Shown here piece by piece: positions 1 to 9,655 of a stretch of DNA of 64,000 nucleotides (position 1 is the first letter of the stretch; the number at the start of each line of letters is the position of its first letter). The DNA lies in assembly GCA_033558025.1 (NCBI GenBank), contig JAUCEF010000004.1, forward strand, positions 2,604,001 to 2,668,000. The letters run 5' to 3'. Under the pieces are notes generated by a model that worked only from the letters and a program-made list of their open reading frames with translations, was not told the origin of the DNA and did no database searches. The DNA is from Phytophthora sp. 'mugwort' (lineage: Eukaryota; Oomycota; Peronosporomycetes; Peronosporales; Peronosporaceae). Position numbers and translations under genes: made by a program.

Positions 1-409
1 ACTCGTGGTGGACACGCGCACCGCCCGCCTCCGCCGCCGTTCGCTCGCATCAAGGCGCCGGCGCAGCGGCTGCACGAGGAGGCGGAGTTGGTCTGGAACG
101 ACGGCGTCGCCCCCGAGACACTCATCGACTTCGATGCGCCGCATATTCCCAAGTATCAGGCACTGCGACACTGGCTCTACGGTCTGGGCTTCTTTGCTAC
201 GCTAATGGGCGTCGTGACGCTATACAACCCGGACTCGTGGCGACAGGCGGTACGTCGAGCGGACAGGAGATCCTACCTTCTTAAGCTCATGATGCTGTCG
301 TTATTGTGTTGTGTGGTAACTACTGCAGGCGAAGCGTGGCAATCACCTGCCCGACCTCAAGTGGGAACTGGGTGAGGTCGACGAACCCGAAGGAGAGATG
401 GACGAGTAA
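1..409 (+). CDS. NDUFB8-like subunit of mitochondrial complex I (5' end outside window)
   Basis: Two exons are visible, 1-249 and 329-409, joined in phase 0 across a 79-bp GT-AG intron (250-328). The joined protein ends in an acidic tail, ELGEVDEPEGEMDE. A segment reading ELVWNDGVAPETLIDFDAP is followed by a single hydrophobic stretch (HWLYGLGFFATLMGVVTLY) and a short C-terminal tail. This order, with an Asp/Asn-rich segment before one membrane helix, resembles plant and fungal NDUFB8 (ASHI), an accessory subunit in the membrane arm of NADH:ubiquinone oxidoreductase. The start codon and any mitochondrial presequence lie upstream of base 1. The gene converges on clpP. The family assignment rests on remembered similarity and is moderate; that it is a real gene is well supported by the splice and open frame. 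Confidence 0.6.
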
Positions 410-740
410 GATGCAGACAGGTGGAGGCTTTGTCAGTTGTAAAGTGGAGGTGAACCAGCTGAAAGGCATGCATAAGTGGGTGGGTGTCGTGACTCTGCTA
501 TCTACTAAGCTGCAAATTGGAGACCATTTGAGCTCAGATAACAACAGCGCACAAATAACACAGAATTTCAACACAGGGCGTCGGAGCGAGGAGATAAATT
601 GGGGCCGTGCAGGGGGTCTCGACACCACTTCCGAGATCTAGGATACAGAGGGAAATGCCAAGACAGCGAAGGGCAGCACGTAGAAGTTACTTTTTTTCTC
701 TTCTTCCGATGGTTTAGCTTCGTTCTGGCAGTTTCAGAAA
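410..740. other. Tail-to-tail intergenic stretch
   Basis: This lies between the stop codons of the NDUFB8-like gene (+) and clpP (-). Both 3' untranslated regions must fall here. Short open frames occur on both strands but show no recognisable protein and no splice continuity with either neighbour. Confidence 0.5.
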
Positions 741-1554
741 TTACTCTTCGCCTGACGACTGCGTGGGCTTCCTGCTGGAAATAATGGAGTCGATGATGCC
801 AAACTCCTGCGCCTCCTGCGGGTCCATGAAAAGATCGCGATCCATCGCCTGCTCAATCACCTTAATGGGCTTCCCCGTGTGGGACGCATACAGTCCGTTT
901 AATCTGAAAGCAACACCAATGAGCATCTGCCCCAGTAACAAACACAAAAGAGCACAAGATTCTCTAACCTAGCACGGAGCTTGATGATCTCCTCGGCCTG
1001 AATAGCGATGTCACTTGCCATGCCCTGAGCTCCTCCCGACGGTTGGTGGATCATGATCTGCAGCCACCAGAACATACACATCAGCACCTTGCAGAGACCC
1101 CCTTAGTCTATGACACGGAGCAACATACGCGGGAGTTCGGAAGTGCCAACCGACAGCCTGGGGTGCCTCCTGCCAACAGCAGCGAGCCCATGGAGGCGGC
1201 CTGACCCATGCAAAGCGTGTTGACCTTGGGCTGGATGTACTGCATGGTGTCGTAGATGGCCAGGCCGGAGCTCACGATGCCCCCGGGGCTGTTAATGTAC
1301 ATGTACACCTCCTTCTCAGGGTTCTCCGACTCGAGGAACAGCAGCTGCGCGGTCACGAGCGACGCCATGTCGTCATTTACGGGTCCGTGCACGAATATGA
1401 TGCGTTCCTTGAGCAGCCGCGAGTAGATATCGAACACGCGCTCGCCACGCGGCGACTGCTCCAGCACCATGGGCACCAACGAGCTCGTGATGGAGTGGAC
1501 GCCCCGACGGGCCCCTGGCGTCTGCAGCAGGTTATTGAGCGTCCGGGACAGCAT
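741..1554 (-). CDS. clpP: ClpP, proteolytic subunit of the mitochondrial Clp protease
   Basis: Three exons on the minus strand (1129-1554, 969-1057, 741-903) are separated by introns of 71 and 65 bp with GT-AG ends, giving 225 residues. The catalytic triad is present: Ser121 in GQAASMGS, His146 in IMIHQPSGG and Asp195 in AMDRDLF. NSPGG, the oxyanion-loop motif, precedes the Ser. ClpP forms a double heptameric barrel that degrades proteins fed by a ClpX-type AAA+ unfoldase. The N-terminus ([18 protein letters not shown]) is rich in Arg, Ser and Leu without acidic residues, as expected for a matrix presequence, so a mitochondrial location is inferred. Length matches eukaryotic ClpP. The only earlier possible start gives no conserved sequence. 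Confidence 0.95.
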
Positions 1555-1597
1555 CGCGGCGAGGTCTCTGCTTCAAGTGTGGAACCGGTATCAAATC

Positions 1598-1614
1598 TAC
1601 AGATGGGAAAATGA
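1598..1614 (-). promoter_or_regulatory. Initiator-like element upstream of clpP
   Basis: Read on the minus strand the bases are TCATTTTCCCATCTGTA. They fit the oomycete initiator plus flanking promoter consensus (TCAYTYYNCAWTTTNYY) at 14 of 17 positions and lie about 45-60 bp upstream of the clpP start codon, the usual place. The match is to a remembered consensus and is imperfect in the second half. Confidence 0.4.
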
Positions 1615-2190
1615 CGTTTGATGGAGCTTAATGACGCTTTATTAGTACCAACTAAAGACAATAGGCAGATCACTTCAACTTGCATACATAAATGTACTAA
1701 TACTACGCAGAAATAATATTCCGGAGTTCATTGAAGCTGCCAGTGATATTGGAGGCCTGTTGTTTCTTACCGATACCCATACTTGATGCTCCTTTCTTTA
1801 CTAGCTACTAATACTACATATAACTGTATTAACACCTCAAAATTTACTTTTCGCTGGTTAGTAATACAGGTAATAATTGTGTATTACTATTGACTAATCT
1901 GATAATAATACTTGCTGCACTGTACATGTACTCTTAAAAGAAATGTTACTATAGTAGCCTGCGAGTAAATTAGCATTTAGCAGTAATATTAATATTTTAA
2001 CATTTATTTTAATTTAAGTTGCCTAAGCCTCAACTAAAGTTGATACCATAATAAATTCATCTATGATGAATGGATTTTGTCATGCTCAACAATACGGTAG
2101 GAGCCTCAGCATTCACCAACTCCACTTGGCGACACAGAAGTGGAAGTATATACTAAGTAAGACGTCACGTTACAAGATAGTCTTGCATAT

Positions 2191-2213
2191 ATTAATACAT
2201 GTATTAATACATG
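2191..2213. repeat. Two overlapping AT-rich palindromes
   Basis: Bases 2191-2208 (ATTAATACATGTATTAAT) are a perfect 18-bp palindrome, and 2198-2213 (CATGTATTAATACATG) a perfect 16-bp palindrome sharing half of it. Together they are built from alternating TATTAATA and CATG. They could extrude as a cruciform or bind a dimeric protein; nothing else in the sequence says which. Confidence 0.6.
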
Positions 2214-2571
2214 TTGCCCCACCCAGTAAGTCAGCCTTACGGGCAGCGCTCGCCAACTCTTCAGCACCAACCATTGGTGCTAGATTACGAAGGCCCGCTG
2301 TTGACGATGCTGTCGTCTACTGGAGGCGTCGGATGCTTGTGTCGGCCGGCCGTGTCGCTGTGTCGTCAGCGATGATGCAGCCGCTGTCGTCTGGTACAAC
2401 AACACTCCATAAGGTCCGAGTGTAGGAGTCAAAGCGAGAGACTGCATCAGCACTCACAACTGGCCGTGTCAATCTGAAACAGTTGACTATCGTACATTAT
2501 GGTCCTTTACCCCCACTTGTCTAGCACGCATACACCTTTGCGCTGTAGTTTATTCAGAGCATAAGAGTAAA

Positions 2572-3045
2572 CTACTTTGCAGGTACGACCTCGTCGAGCG
2601 CTTGGTACATGAACTTGGCGAACATGGGGTCTAGCAGCGCCATCTCCAACGTTTTCATCTTATCCTGACTGCTGTCAATCTGCCCAGCCATTAAACAACA
2701 CAAAACACTTGAGCGCCCATGAATCTGTTCCTAGTATTGAGCTAGTCGAACCTGTGTCAATATCTGCGTGATGGCCGCGTTGGCCAGCATCTCCTTCACA
2801 CTTGCAGACGTCCTGAGCACACCCATCTGTTCGTCTGTGAGCTTCTCCGCCTCTCCCGCGTCCACGTCCATCGCAGTGGCCGGCGCCGGCGTCGGCGGCT
2901 CCTGCGGCTTCTCGGGCACCGGCGCCGGCTCGCATGGCGTCTCCTTGTGCTTCTTGCAGCACACGAGGCTGCAGTACGGCGCTCGGCAGGTGGGGCACTT
3001 GTACTTGGCCTCGACCGAATCGCACACTACGCACAGCTGCGCCAT
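2572..3045 (-). CDS. HIT-type zinc-finger protein, ZNHIT3-like
   Basis: Two exons, 2752-3045 and 2572-2679, with a 72-bp intron, encode 133 residues. The N-terminus carries the zf-HIT pattern [16 protein letters not shown] followed by [14 protein letters not shown], supplying the interleaved Cys/His ligands for two zinc ions. A Pro/Ala-rich linker follows, then a helical C-terminus ending [19 protein letters not shown]. This short plan (zinc finger, linker, helical tail) is that of ZNHIT3/Hit1, which acts with NUFIP in box C/D snoRNP assembly in the nucleus. The start at 3045 puts the finger directly at the N-terminus; a Met 13 codons upstream adds no conserved sequence. The gene is head-to-head with the isomerase at 3389. 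Confidence 0.8.
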
Positions 3046-3388
3046 CTCGACAGCAATAAGGAATGCACCTTGAGCTATTGGCATCCAGCGGCGGGAAACA
3101 ATTTGGTCTTATTTGTAATATACAGTCGGTAGAATCCAAGCAGACCATACAAATTGACATTGGCTATATATGCATTTTAATTCTAATACAAACACCAGGT
3201 GATATGTCGGCTATATTACGAATAACTGATGGTAGTCAATATATTGCTTACGTTTTTCTCATGTGAATCGTTATCGTATTTTCAGGCGGCCGTTGCATAG
3301 GATACTCCAGCGAGTGCTCTATCTTCTCCCTCTACCAGCGCATAACGACATTTGCTTCGTACTCGCCACGTCCATCAATCTCATCAAG
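3046..3388. other. Divergent promoter region, 343 bp
   Basis: The stretch separates the start codons of the ZNHIT3-like gene (-) and mannose-6-phosphate isomerase (+), so both promoters lie here. It is AT-rich in the middle (3120-3270). I see no perfect oomycete initiator or CCAAT element that can be assigned to either side. Confidence 0.5.
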
Positions 3389-4885
3389 ATGCAGGAGCTT
3401 CAGTGCGTCGCACAGACCTACGCGTGGGGCAAATCAGGCCTCGAGAGCTCCGTCGCGCAGCTCAAGGTGCGATGTGTCACACAAGTCCACTCATACTTCC
3501 ATTGCTGACGCCATTGCTGTCATTGCCCAGTATAGGCGGCTGCGGACAAGTCGTTCAAGGCCGACGCCGCCACTCCGTACGCGGAGCTCTGGTACGGGGA
3601 CACTAACTGCTGTAGATACCTTTTTACAATAATTGTTTTAACAGTTTAATGCTGCCAACAGGATGGGGACTCACCCCAATGGTCCGTCTAAGGTACTGCG
3701 TGAAGATGGCAGCGAGGCACCGCTTCTAAGTGACTGGATCCAGACGCAACGTGCAAAAGATACGGGAGACCTGCCCTATCTGTTTAAGGTGCTCTCTGTG
3801 CGCAAGGCGCTGTCCATCCAAGCCCACCCGGACAACAAGCTGGCCCGCGAGCTACACACCAAGTTCCCGCAGATCTACAAGGATCCAAACCACAAGCCGG
3901 AAATGACCATCGCGCTCACTCGCTTCGAGGCGCTGTGCGTAAAGCTGCCTTGATATTCTTGATTGTATTGTCACTGACCACAATAATTGCCATTTAATTC
4001 CATTTGCAGGTGTCAGTTCCGTGAGATGAACGAGATTGCGGCCCACCTCCAGGCTGTTCCCGAGCTCCATGCGCTTGTCGATGCTGAGGGTACGTAGTTG
4101 CAATTATCTTACACGTGATTTGGATGAAGCCGCTGGCTGACACCTGCGTTTTTGGTCGAAATATTGCAGTTGCTCAGCGCTTAGTGACGCAACAGAGTGA
4201 AGCAGCTCTGCGCGAGTTTTTCCGCTGTTTCGTTTACGCGGAGTCCGAGAACGTGGCCACGCAATTGCGTGCGCTACGTGCTCGTCTCGAGGGTGCAACG
4301 AGCTTAAGCGCATTGGAGAAGCTTGTGCTCCGTCTGGACAAGGAATATCCCGGTGACATTGGCTGCTTCTGTCCGTTCCTACTCAACTACATCACGCTGG
4401 AGCCGGGCGAGGCCATGTTTTTGGATGCCAACGAGCCTCACGCGTACCTATCTGGCGACTGCATGGAGTGCATGGCATGCTCTGACAATGTCGTTCGTGC
4501 TGGACTAACCCCCAAGTTTATTGACAAGGAGACGCTCTACTCAATGCTGACGTACCGCACAGGCAAGCCACGCGTGTACAAGGGTGACATTCAGGACGAT
4601 GGTGTTGCACGGCTGTACAGCTCTCCAGTGCCTGAGTTTGAAGTCGAAGCTATCGAGTTGAAACCCAGCCAGCGATATGCGCTGTCGGCACGAAAGGGGG
4701 ACTCTATTGTGCTCGTCATTTCGGGCAGCGGCTCGACCGTTGGCACGGCCAATACCCGACTGATGTCCAAGGGCCACGTGTACTTCCTGCCGAAGGGCGA
4801 GATCCTCGAAATTCAAGGCGGTGAGGACGGTATTTCAGCATTCCGTGCGTCTCCCAACGAAAGCTTGGCATCGCGCAGTGCTTGA
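3389..4885 (+). CDS. Mannose-6-phosphate isomerase, type I
   Basis: Five exons (3389-3466, 3536-3591, 3662-3934, 4010-4089, 4170-4885) with introns of 69-80 bp give 400 residues, the normal length of eukaryotic type I enzymes. It interconverts fructose-6-phosphate and mannose-6-phosphate, feeding GDP-mannose for glycosylation and cell-wall polymers. The cupin metal site is visible: Gln98 and His100 in SIQAHPDNK, Glu125 in NHKPEMTIAL, and a later His in EPHAYLSGDCMEC. The signatures YAELWMGTHPNGPS and LTRFEALCQF are restored only across splice sites, which fixes the phases. The third donor reads CT|GTGCGT; the stronger-looking GTAAAG four bases on would cause a stop, so the chosen splice is required. 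It converges on the NEK kinase. Confidence 0.95.
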
Positions 4886-5058
4886 TTGGTGTGGCCTAGT
4901 CGGAGCTTCCTGGATGACTAAACGGAGGTGATCTCAAGGTACAACATCGTTTCTTACATGTTATACACGTAAGCAAAGGAAAAAAAAGGAAAGAATCATA
5001 CGATCATTGGTCCCAGAATTCAGTTCTTGCCCATTTACCTCTTATAAACTTGCACAGG

Positions 5059-7323
5059 TTATGCAGCTTGCCGAGGGTGCAGATCGTCTCGAGTCAGCAT
5101 TAGACTTTGCGCTACATTCCGCATGACCCACTGCACATCGGCAGGACCTTCGAGCTTTGGTACACGCGCAAACCGACCACTGTCGTCTCCTCCAGGTCCG
5201 TATGAACCGAATGGTGGCGGTGTACCTTGACAATCATCCAAGTCGGTAGCGGCTTCCTCCTCTTCCCTGCTATCGAGTCTTTGGTGCTCGTCGCCTTCAC
5301 TCAGGAACTCATCGTCAGCGTACTCAATAATTTCAGCCTCTGGATCTTCAAAGTCGTCGCTGTACTGCGTCCCGCTCTGATCAAAGAAATCCGACGAGTC
5401 ATCGCTGTAAAAGTTCTCTTCGGCTTCGTATTCACTCAATGAGGTATCGGCAGAAGCACTGTCGTCATCGCTGTCTGCGTCGAGCTCCAGCTCACGCATC
5501 ATGGAGCTTTCACTGAGTGAAGGTGCTCGTGTGTCTTCTGAACCGACTTCATCCAATGAAAAGGTCGATAGTTCAAGGACGTCGCCACTCTCTTGCAAGT
5601 CTGTTGGTCGCGGAGCTGCTGGGTTCGACCAGCGAGAATCAGTGGCATTAATTGACGTTCTGGGACGTCCCACGCCTCGAACTCGGAAGCTCTCAGGTTG
5701 CCGAGCTGCTCGGATATTGCTGGGACTTGGAGTATTGCTCTCCTTGGTTTCCTTAGAGCCATAGTAAATCTGCAAGCTGTCGATACACTCGTCGCTATAC
5801 TCACTCTGGAAATTTGGGTTCATGAGCTCCTCAGCCTCAGCGTGAAAACGTGAGTCGTCGTCGTCATCGTCATCATCTTCATTTAAACTGGAGCGAGCAC
5901 CACCTCTCGACCGTGTTTTGCCATTGATTTCCTCTTGTCCCCACGTGACCGATGCCTTGTCTCTTGGAGCTCGACGAGGTTGTGGTCGTACCGGTGATGC
6001 CGCGGGGCTTAAAACGTCATCGTCGATCTCTTGATCTTCAAGCCCGTCGTAAGGTTCTAACGCATTTGAATGCGACTTTTCCTCTGTCGCAAGCATCAAT
6101 GGCTCTGGTGTGGTGCTTCGTCCCGGTAGACGGAAGCTTAATTGCGACTCCTCCAAGATACTTGCATCCAGCAGTTCCAGCTCGTTACGTATATCTGAGT
6201 CATCAACTGTTTCGTCGAACGATTTGACTGGTAGCCATTGCATTGGGACTACCGGCGCTGCCTGCGAAGCTGCTGACTGAGCTGCTAGTCGCAGTTTCCG
6301 CTTCTCTCCGGAAGAGCGACGCGCTGATAGATTTTTAGGGTGCAACCGACGTCTGCCTGCTCCAGTAGCTGAACCGTGTTGAGGCCTTCGAGCCACGGGG
6401 TTGATCACCTTTACCTTGAGTGAGCCGCCAGAAGCAACAAGCCCCTGCATGTGGCGGCGGATGTACGGCATCCCAAAAATCTCTTGCATACTGGGCCTTC
6501 GCTCGGGATCCTTGTCGAGCAATTTGTGCAGCAGATCAGAAACTTCCTTGTCGTAATGTGACGGGATAGGAGCGACGTCTTGTTGTACGATCTTGAGAAT
6601 GAGCGTGAGGATGTTCGGGGCATCGAAGGCATGGCGCAGTGCGAGCATCTCATACAGAACGCAGCCTAACGACCACACATCGCTCGCGTATGAGTACGGC
6701 TTGCTCTCGCAGACCTCCGGACTCATGTAGTATGGCGTCCCCACCACTGTGCTGGCCTGATCTAGTGTCGAATCCAACGTCTTGGCGATCCCAAAATCTC
6801 CGAGCTTAACCACATTTTCTGTCGTCAGAAACACGTTGCTGGCTTTCAAGTCTCGATGCAGCACGCGTTGGCCGTGTAGATACTTAATGGCCATGGCCAT
6901 CTGCACGAACCAGTCCAGGACTTGGCTAATCGGGAAGTAGCCTCTCGGGTCGGCTGGGTCATTGTCCGGTCCGACGATTTGTCCTCGGATTTTTTCTTGC
7001 TCCTTGATCTTAGCAGCCAAATCTCCGCCGTCACAATAGGCCATGACAATGTGCAGTACGTTGTCCACGACAAAGTTCTCCATGTATTCCACCACGTTGG
7101 GGTGCTTGAGCTTGGCCAGCAACTCCACCTCACGGAACGACTGGTCCTTCTCCTTGACCGAAAGTAGCTCCATGGGGATCTTCTTGACCACGAAGCGGTC
7201 ATGTAAGCAGTCTGGCCCTCGCACCCGCACCAGATGCGCCGACCCGTAGCTCCCGCGGCCGATGCACTTGATTTCCTCGAATCGATGCATGCCGACAGAG
7301 GATGTCGCTTCAAGGTGGACCAC
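5059..7323 (-). CDS. NEK-family serine/threonine kinase with long acidic tail
   Basis: A single exon encodes 754 residues. The kinase domain fills about residues 13-293: glycine loop GRGSYGSAHLV, catalytic Lys47 in FVVKKIPM, HRDLKASNVF with Asp158, LGDFGIAKTLD with Asp176, and an activation segment STVVGTPYYMSPEV. The order and the wording of the GTPYYMSPE segment are typical of NIMA-related (NEK) kinases, which act on the cell cycle, microtubules and cilia or flagella. Oomycete zoospores are flagellate, so a flagellar role is possible but only inferred. After residue 300 comes a basic linker (RRPQHGSATGAGRRRL), then a long low-complexity tail with a run of nine Asp and many Ser/Asp/Glu blocks to the C-terminus. 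Met12 is an alternative start and would leave the kinase domain intact. Confidence 0.9.
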   Translation of the reverse strand: MVHLEATSSVGMHRFEEIKCIGRGSYGSAHLVRVRGPDCLHDRFVVKKIPMELLSVKEKDQSFREVELLAKLKHPNVVEYMENFVVDNVLHIVMAYCDGGDLAAKIKEQEKIRGQIVGPDNDPADPRGYFPISQVLDWFVQMAMAIKYLHGQRVLHRDLKASNVFLTTENVVKLGDFGIAKTLDSTLDQASTVVGTPYYMSPEVCESKPYSYASDVWSLGCVLYEMLALRHAFDAPNILTLILKIVQQDVAPIPSHYDKEVSDLLHKLLDKDPERRPSMQEIFGMPYIRRHMQGLVASGGSLKVKVINPVARRPQHGSATGAGRRRLHPKNLSARRSSGEKRKLRLAAQSAASQAAPVVPMQWLPVKSFDETVDDSDIRNELELLDASILEESQLSFRLPGRSTTPEPLMLATEEKSHSNALEPYDGLEDQEIDDDVLSPAASPVRPQPRRAPRDKASVTWGQEEINGKTRSRGGARSSLNEDDDDDDDDSRFHAEAEELMNPNFQSEYSDECIDSLQIYYGSKETKESNTPSPSNIRAARQPESFRVRGVGRPRTSINATDSRWSNPAAPRPTDLQESGDVLELSTFSLDEVGSEDTRAPSLSESSMMRELELDADSDDDSASADTSLSEYEAEENFYSDDSSDFFDQSGTQYSDDFEDPEAEIIEYADDEFLSEGDEHQRLDSREEEEAATDLDDCQGTPPPFGSYGPGGDDSGRFARVPKLEGPADVQWVMRNVAQSLMLTRDDLHPRQAA

Positions 7324-7904
7324 GGCTCCTTAAGATCGGAGAGCACCTGGCAAATCTTTGGCTGGCAGGGTGGAGCGCGATCCTTGCAGAGAGCCAAGCG
7401 CCTACTTGCTGCCTCGGATTCGCCTAATTAGAAGTGCCGGTCGACTGCAGGAAGGTCGACCGTTTCGCGGAAGTGGACCACAAACAGTTATTTTTCTTCT
7501 ATGGGATCGTTGAGTCGCCAATAATTATGGAAGTGGATTGCAACATCTTCGTGTTACTTCTGAGTCGATACCTTGAGGCCGATGGACCAGAAGAGAGCGA
7601 GATAAGAAATATGGATGAAATAGGGACTAAAAGACGGCGTGACTGACTGGCAGGGCGGGGCGATGGAATCGCTCGTCAAAGTCGACCATTGGATCCACTT
7701 TGAGCCAGTCAGCTGACGCCGTCTCGACACGGCAAATACGATAGCTATATATCTTCCATACGGTATCTCTGTATTAATGGCGAGCCTGCTGCACCTTCCT
7801 GCTTGTTCTCTTTTGCTTTAGATGATGTCAGGAAGGTCGTCATCTGCTCGGAGGCGTCGGTTCTTGTTAGTGGCACTTTAGCCTCCGAGTGCTGCGTCCC
7901 TTAA
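7324..7904. other. Intergenic region upstream of the NEK kinase
   Basis: 580 bp between the kinase start and the 3' end of the NDUFS5-like gene. It contains a TATA-like run (GATAGCTATATATC near 7740) but no gene I can recognise. Short open frames, for instance at 7434-7646, lack conserved features. Confidence 0.45.
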
Positions 7905-8344
7905 TTAATGACCGTCGCCATGTCCGTGGTCGCCTCCGTTGCGAGCAGCAGCTTCTTCCTTCTCCTTCTGGGTGATCACCACGTTCATGCGAGTCAACTG
8001 GTCACACAGAGCGATGGAGGTAAGTGTGAGTCAATTGGTTCTAAGCAGACAAGCGTCATGCAAACAGCCAGTAGCCAGTCGCACCTCCTTCCTGTGGTGC
8101 AGGCACTCAATGTAGTCCTCGACCTGCTTGCCGCACTGGCCAGAGTACTCGGTGTCCTTCTGCTCGCGCGAACGTGGGGACAGCAGCGAACACAACGAAC
8201 AGCAGAGCGATGAGCCCTCTGTTAGTGGCACAAACAGCACCGCTATACACAGCAGGCACATGCACGTACGCTGCACTGCTCCACGTCCTTCCAGAACTGG
8301 TAGCACCGACCCTCACGGCCCTTGAATCCGAAGCCCGACGACAT
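7905..8344 (-). CDS. NDUFS5-like (15 kDa) subunit of mitochondrial complex I
   Basis: Three small exons (8270-8344, 8085-8159, 7905-7997), all in phase 0, encode 80 residues. The start MSSGFGFKGREGRCYQFWKD closely resembles plant NDUFS5, as does the later QVEDYIECLHHRKE. The spacing of the three main Cys residues (10 residues between each) equals that of the plant protein once the exons are joined. That agreement decides the splice acceptor at 8160. NDUFS5 is an intermembrane-space subunit at the base of the complex I membrane arm, imported as a Cys-rich twin-CX9C-like protein without a presequence. The tail is His/Gly-rich (GGDHGHGDGH). The gene is too finely split to show as one open frame and could easily be missed. 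Confidence 0.85.
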
Positions 8345-8785
8345 GCTGCAGTATTCCTCCCCGTAGATTGGGCGGCTGAGCGCAGCACCTCCAAATAGGG
8401 CCAATCCTAACAGACCTACTACAATCGATTATATGTGCTCATACAGGTGCTTGGTAGTACTGGAATACTTTATATAGAAAACGTATTCAGTTACAAAATT
8501 GATGAGCAAACGATTTGCAGTAGGAAACAGATAACAAAGATAGAAAGAGTTATCGAACCTTTTAGCCAATCATAATGTTTTACAGACCTTTCCGCCAATA
8601 ATTCAGAGCGATTATGCGCCTGTAAAGTCTTGTCTCGACCCGATTACTTCGATTACATGTTCATGTTCAAAACGGGCAACTTGTCTCTGGGCTGCCAATC
8701 ATCGACCCGTTCACACGCTGCAGACATACGCCTCATAAGTGGAATCACCGCGCGTCAGACAAGCAATTCAAGTATTGTGCCGTCG
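8345..8785. other. Divergent promoter region, 441 bp
   Basis: This separates the starts of the NDUFS5-like gene (-) and the first PAP2 gene (+). It contains CCAAT/ATTGG pentamers near 8367, 8401 and 8565. No perfect initiator element was found. An in-frame Met upstream of the PAP2 gene at 8630 lies here, but see the note on that start. Confidence 0.4.
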
Positions 8786-9655
8786 ATGCATTTTAAGCGA
8801 CCTTCCAACATCGCCGCTGTGCTGGCGTTGCTCGCCTTCCTCGCCGCTGGCTCCGTCGCCACGGCTAAGGACGCGCCCTGCTCGTCGCAAGAAGAATGCT
8901 GCTCGCTCTGTGGTGATGACTCGGAGCGCTGCGCGCGCGGTCCATGCAGCATGAACATGGTCACGCGCACCTTTTTCAGCATCAGCTTGCCAGCCGACAA
9001 CGTGGGCTTCTGGGACGTCGCCTTCTCCTTCTACGGGATGGTGCCGTATCTCGTGCCGCTCGCGCTCGCACTTGAGTTCATCTTCCACCGCCGCAGCTGG
9101 ACGCGGCTTTTCGCCTTCCTCTTCATCCCCATTGTCGCCATTATCAATGCCGTAATTCTGGTCAAGAGCTTGGGTGAGTGCAGCGAGTGCGATCGCCCGT
9201 GTGGTAGCTGCGTCTCCAGCAACGGCATGCCCTCGGGTCACGCCACCAACGCCATCGGACTCTGTTTATGGCTGATTCTTGAGACGCTGCTGGGCTTCGG
9301 CAAGCAGTGGAAGGCGGGGACGAAGGTCGCAACGTTTGTCGGCCTCCTCCTCCTCTTTGTGCCAGTCCCGTACAGCCGCGTGTACCTGGGCGACCACACG
9401 GAGCTGCAAGTCGGCATCGGAAGCGCCGATGGTGTCGTGTTCGGGCTCGTCTACTTCTTTATGCTCCGCTACGTGGTTGGGAGACGGCTGCCCGGTGCTA
9501 CGGAGCACATGAAGCAGGGCCGGTTTCAGTTCCTTAAGATGACCAACGATTTTTATCTCGTCGATGAGGACCGTCCTGCTACGCTGGCACCGCTCATGAA
9601 TGTCCCCGATCAACAGTACGTCAGGTCCGAGTCGATGGAGGACGCAGCGGCGTAG
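8786..9655 (+). CDS. PAP2-superfamily membrane phosphatase, copy 1
   Basis: 289 residues from the Met at 8786. That start gives a clear signal peptide (MHFKRPSNIAAVLALLAF, then alanine-rich), whereas the in-frame Met at 8630 would bury it behind 52 ordinary residues. After the signal comes a Cys-rich lumenal segment (CSSQEECCSLCGDDSERC), then several membrane helices. PAP2 motif 2 is SNGMPSGHATN and motif 3 YSRVYLGDHTELQVG, carrying the two catalytic His and the Arg. A classical first motif (K-x6-R-P) is not evident; the loop before motif 2 is Cys-rich instead. The family removes phosphate from lipid phosphates or dolichyl-type diphosphates at the ER or cell surface; the substrate here is unknown. 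A paralogue lies 1.46 kb downstream on the same strand. Confidence 0.8.
   Translation: MHFKRPSNIAAVLALLAFLAAGSVATAKDAPCSSQEECCSLCGDDSERCARGPCSMNMVTRTFFSISLPADNVGFWDVAFSFYGMVPYLVPLALALEFIFHRRSWTRLFAFLFIPIVAIINAVILVKSLGECSECDRPCGSCVSSNGMPSGHATNAIGLCLWLILETLLGFGKQWKAGTKVATFVGLLLLFVPVPYSRVYLGDHTELQVGIGSADGVVFGLVYFFMLRYVVGRRLPGATEHMKQGRFQFLKMTNDFYLVDEDRPATLAPLMNVPDQQYVRSESMEDAAA

Larger units (their letters stand above)
1555..2571. other. AT-rich intergenic region between clpP and the ZNHIT3-like gene
   Basis: About 1 kb with no recognised gene. From roughly 1680 to 2060 it is strongly AT-rich and carries many variants of TAATACT/AGTATTA. A 120-codon open frame at 2063-2425 has no recognisable content. 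The segment must contain the clpP promoter next to 1554 and the 3' end of the ZNHIT3-like gene near 2572. Confidence 0.5.
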
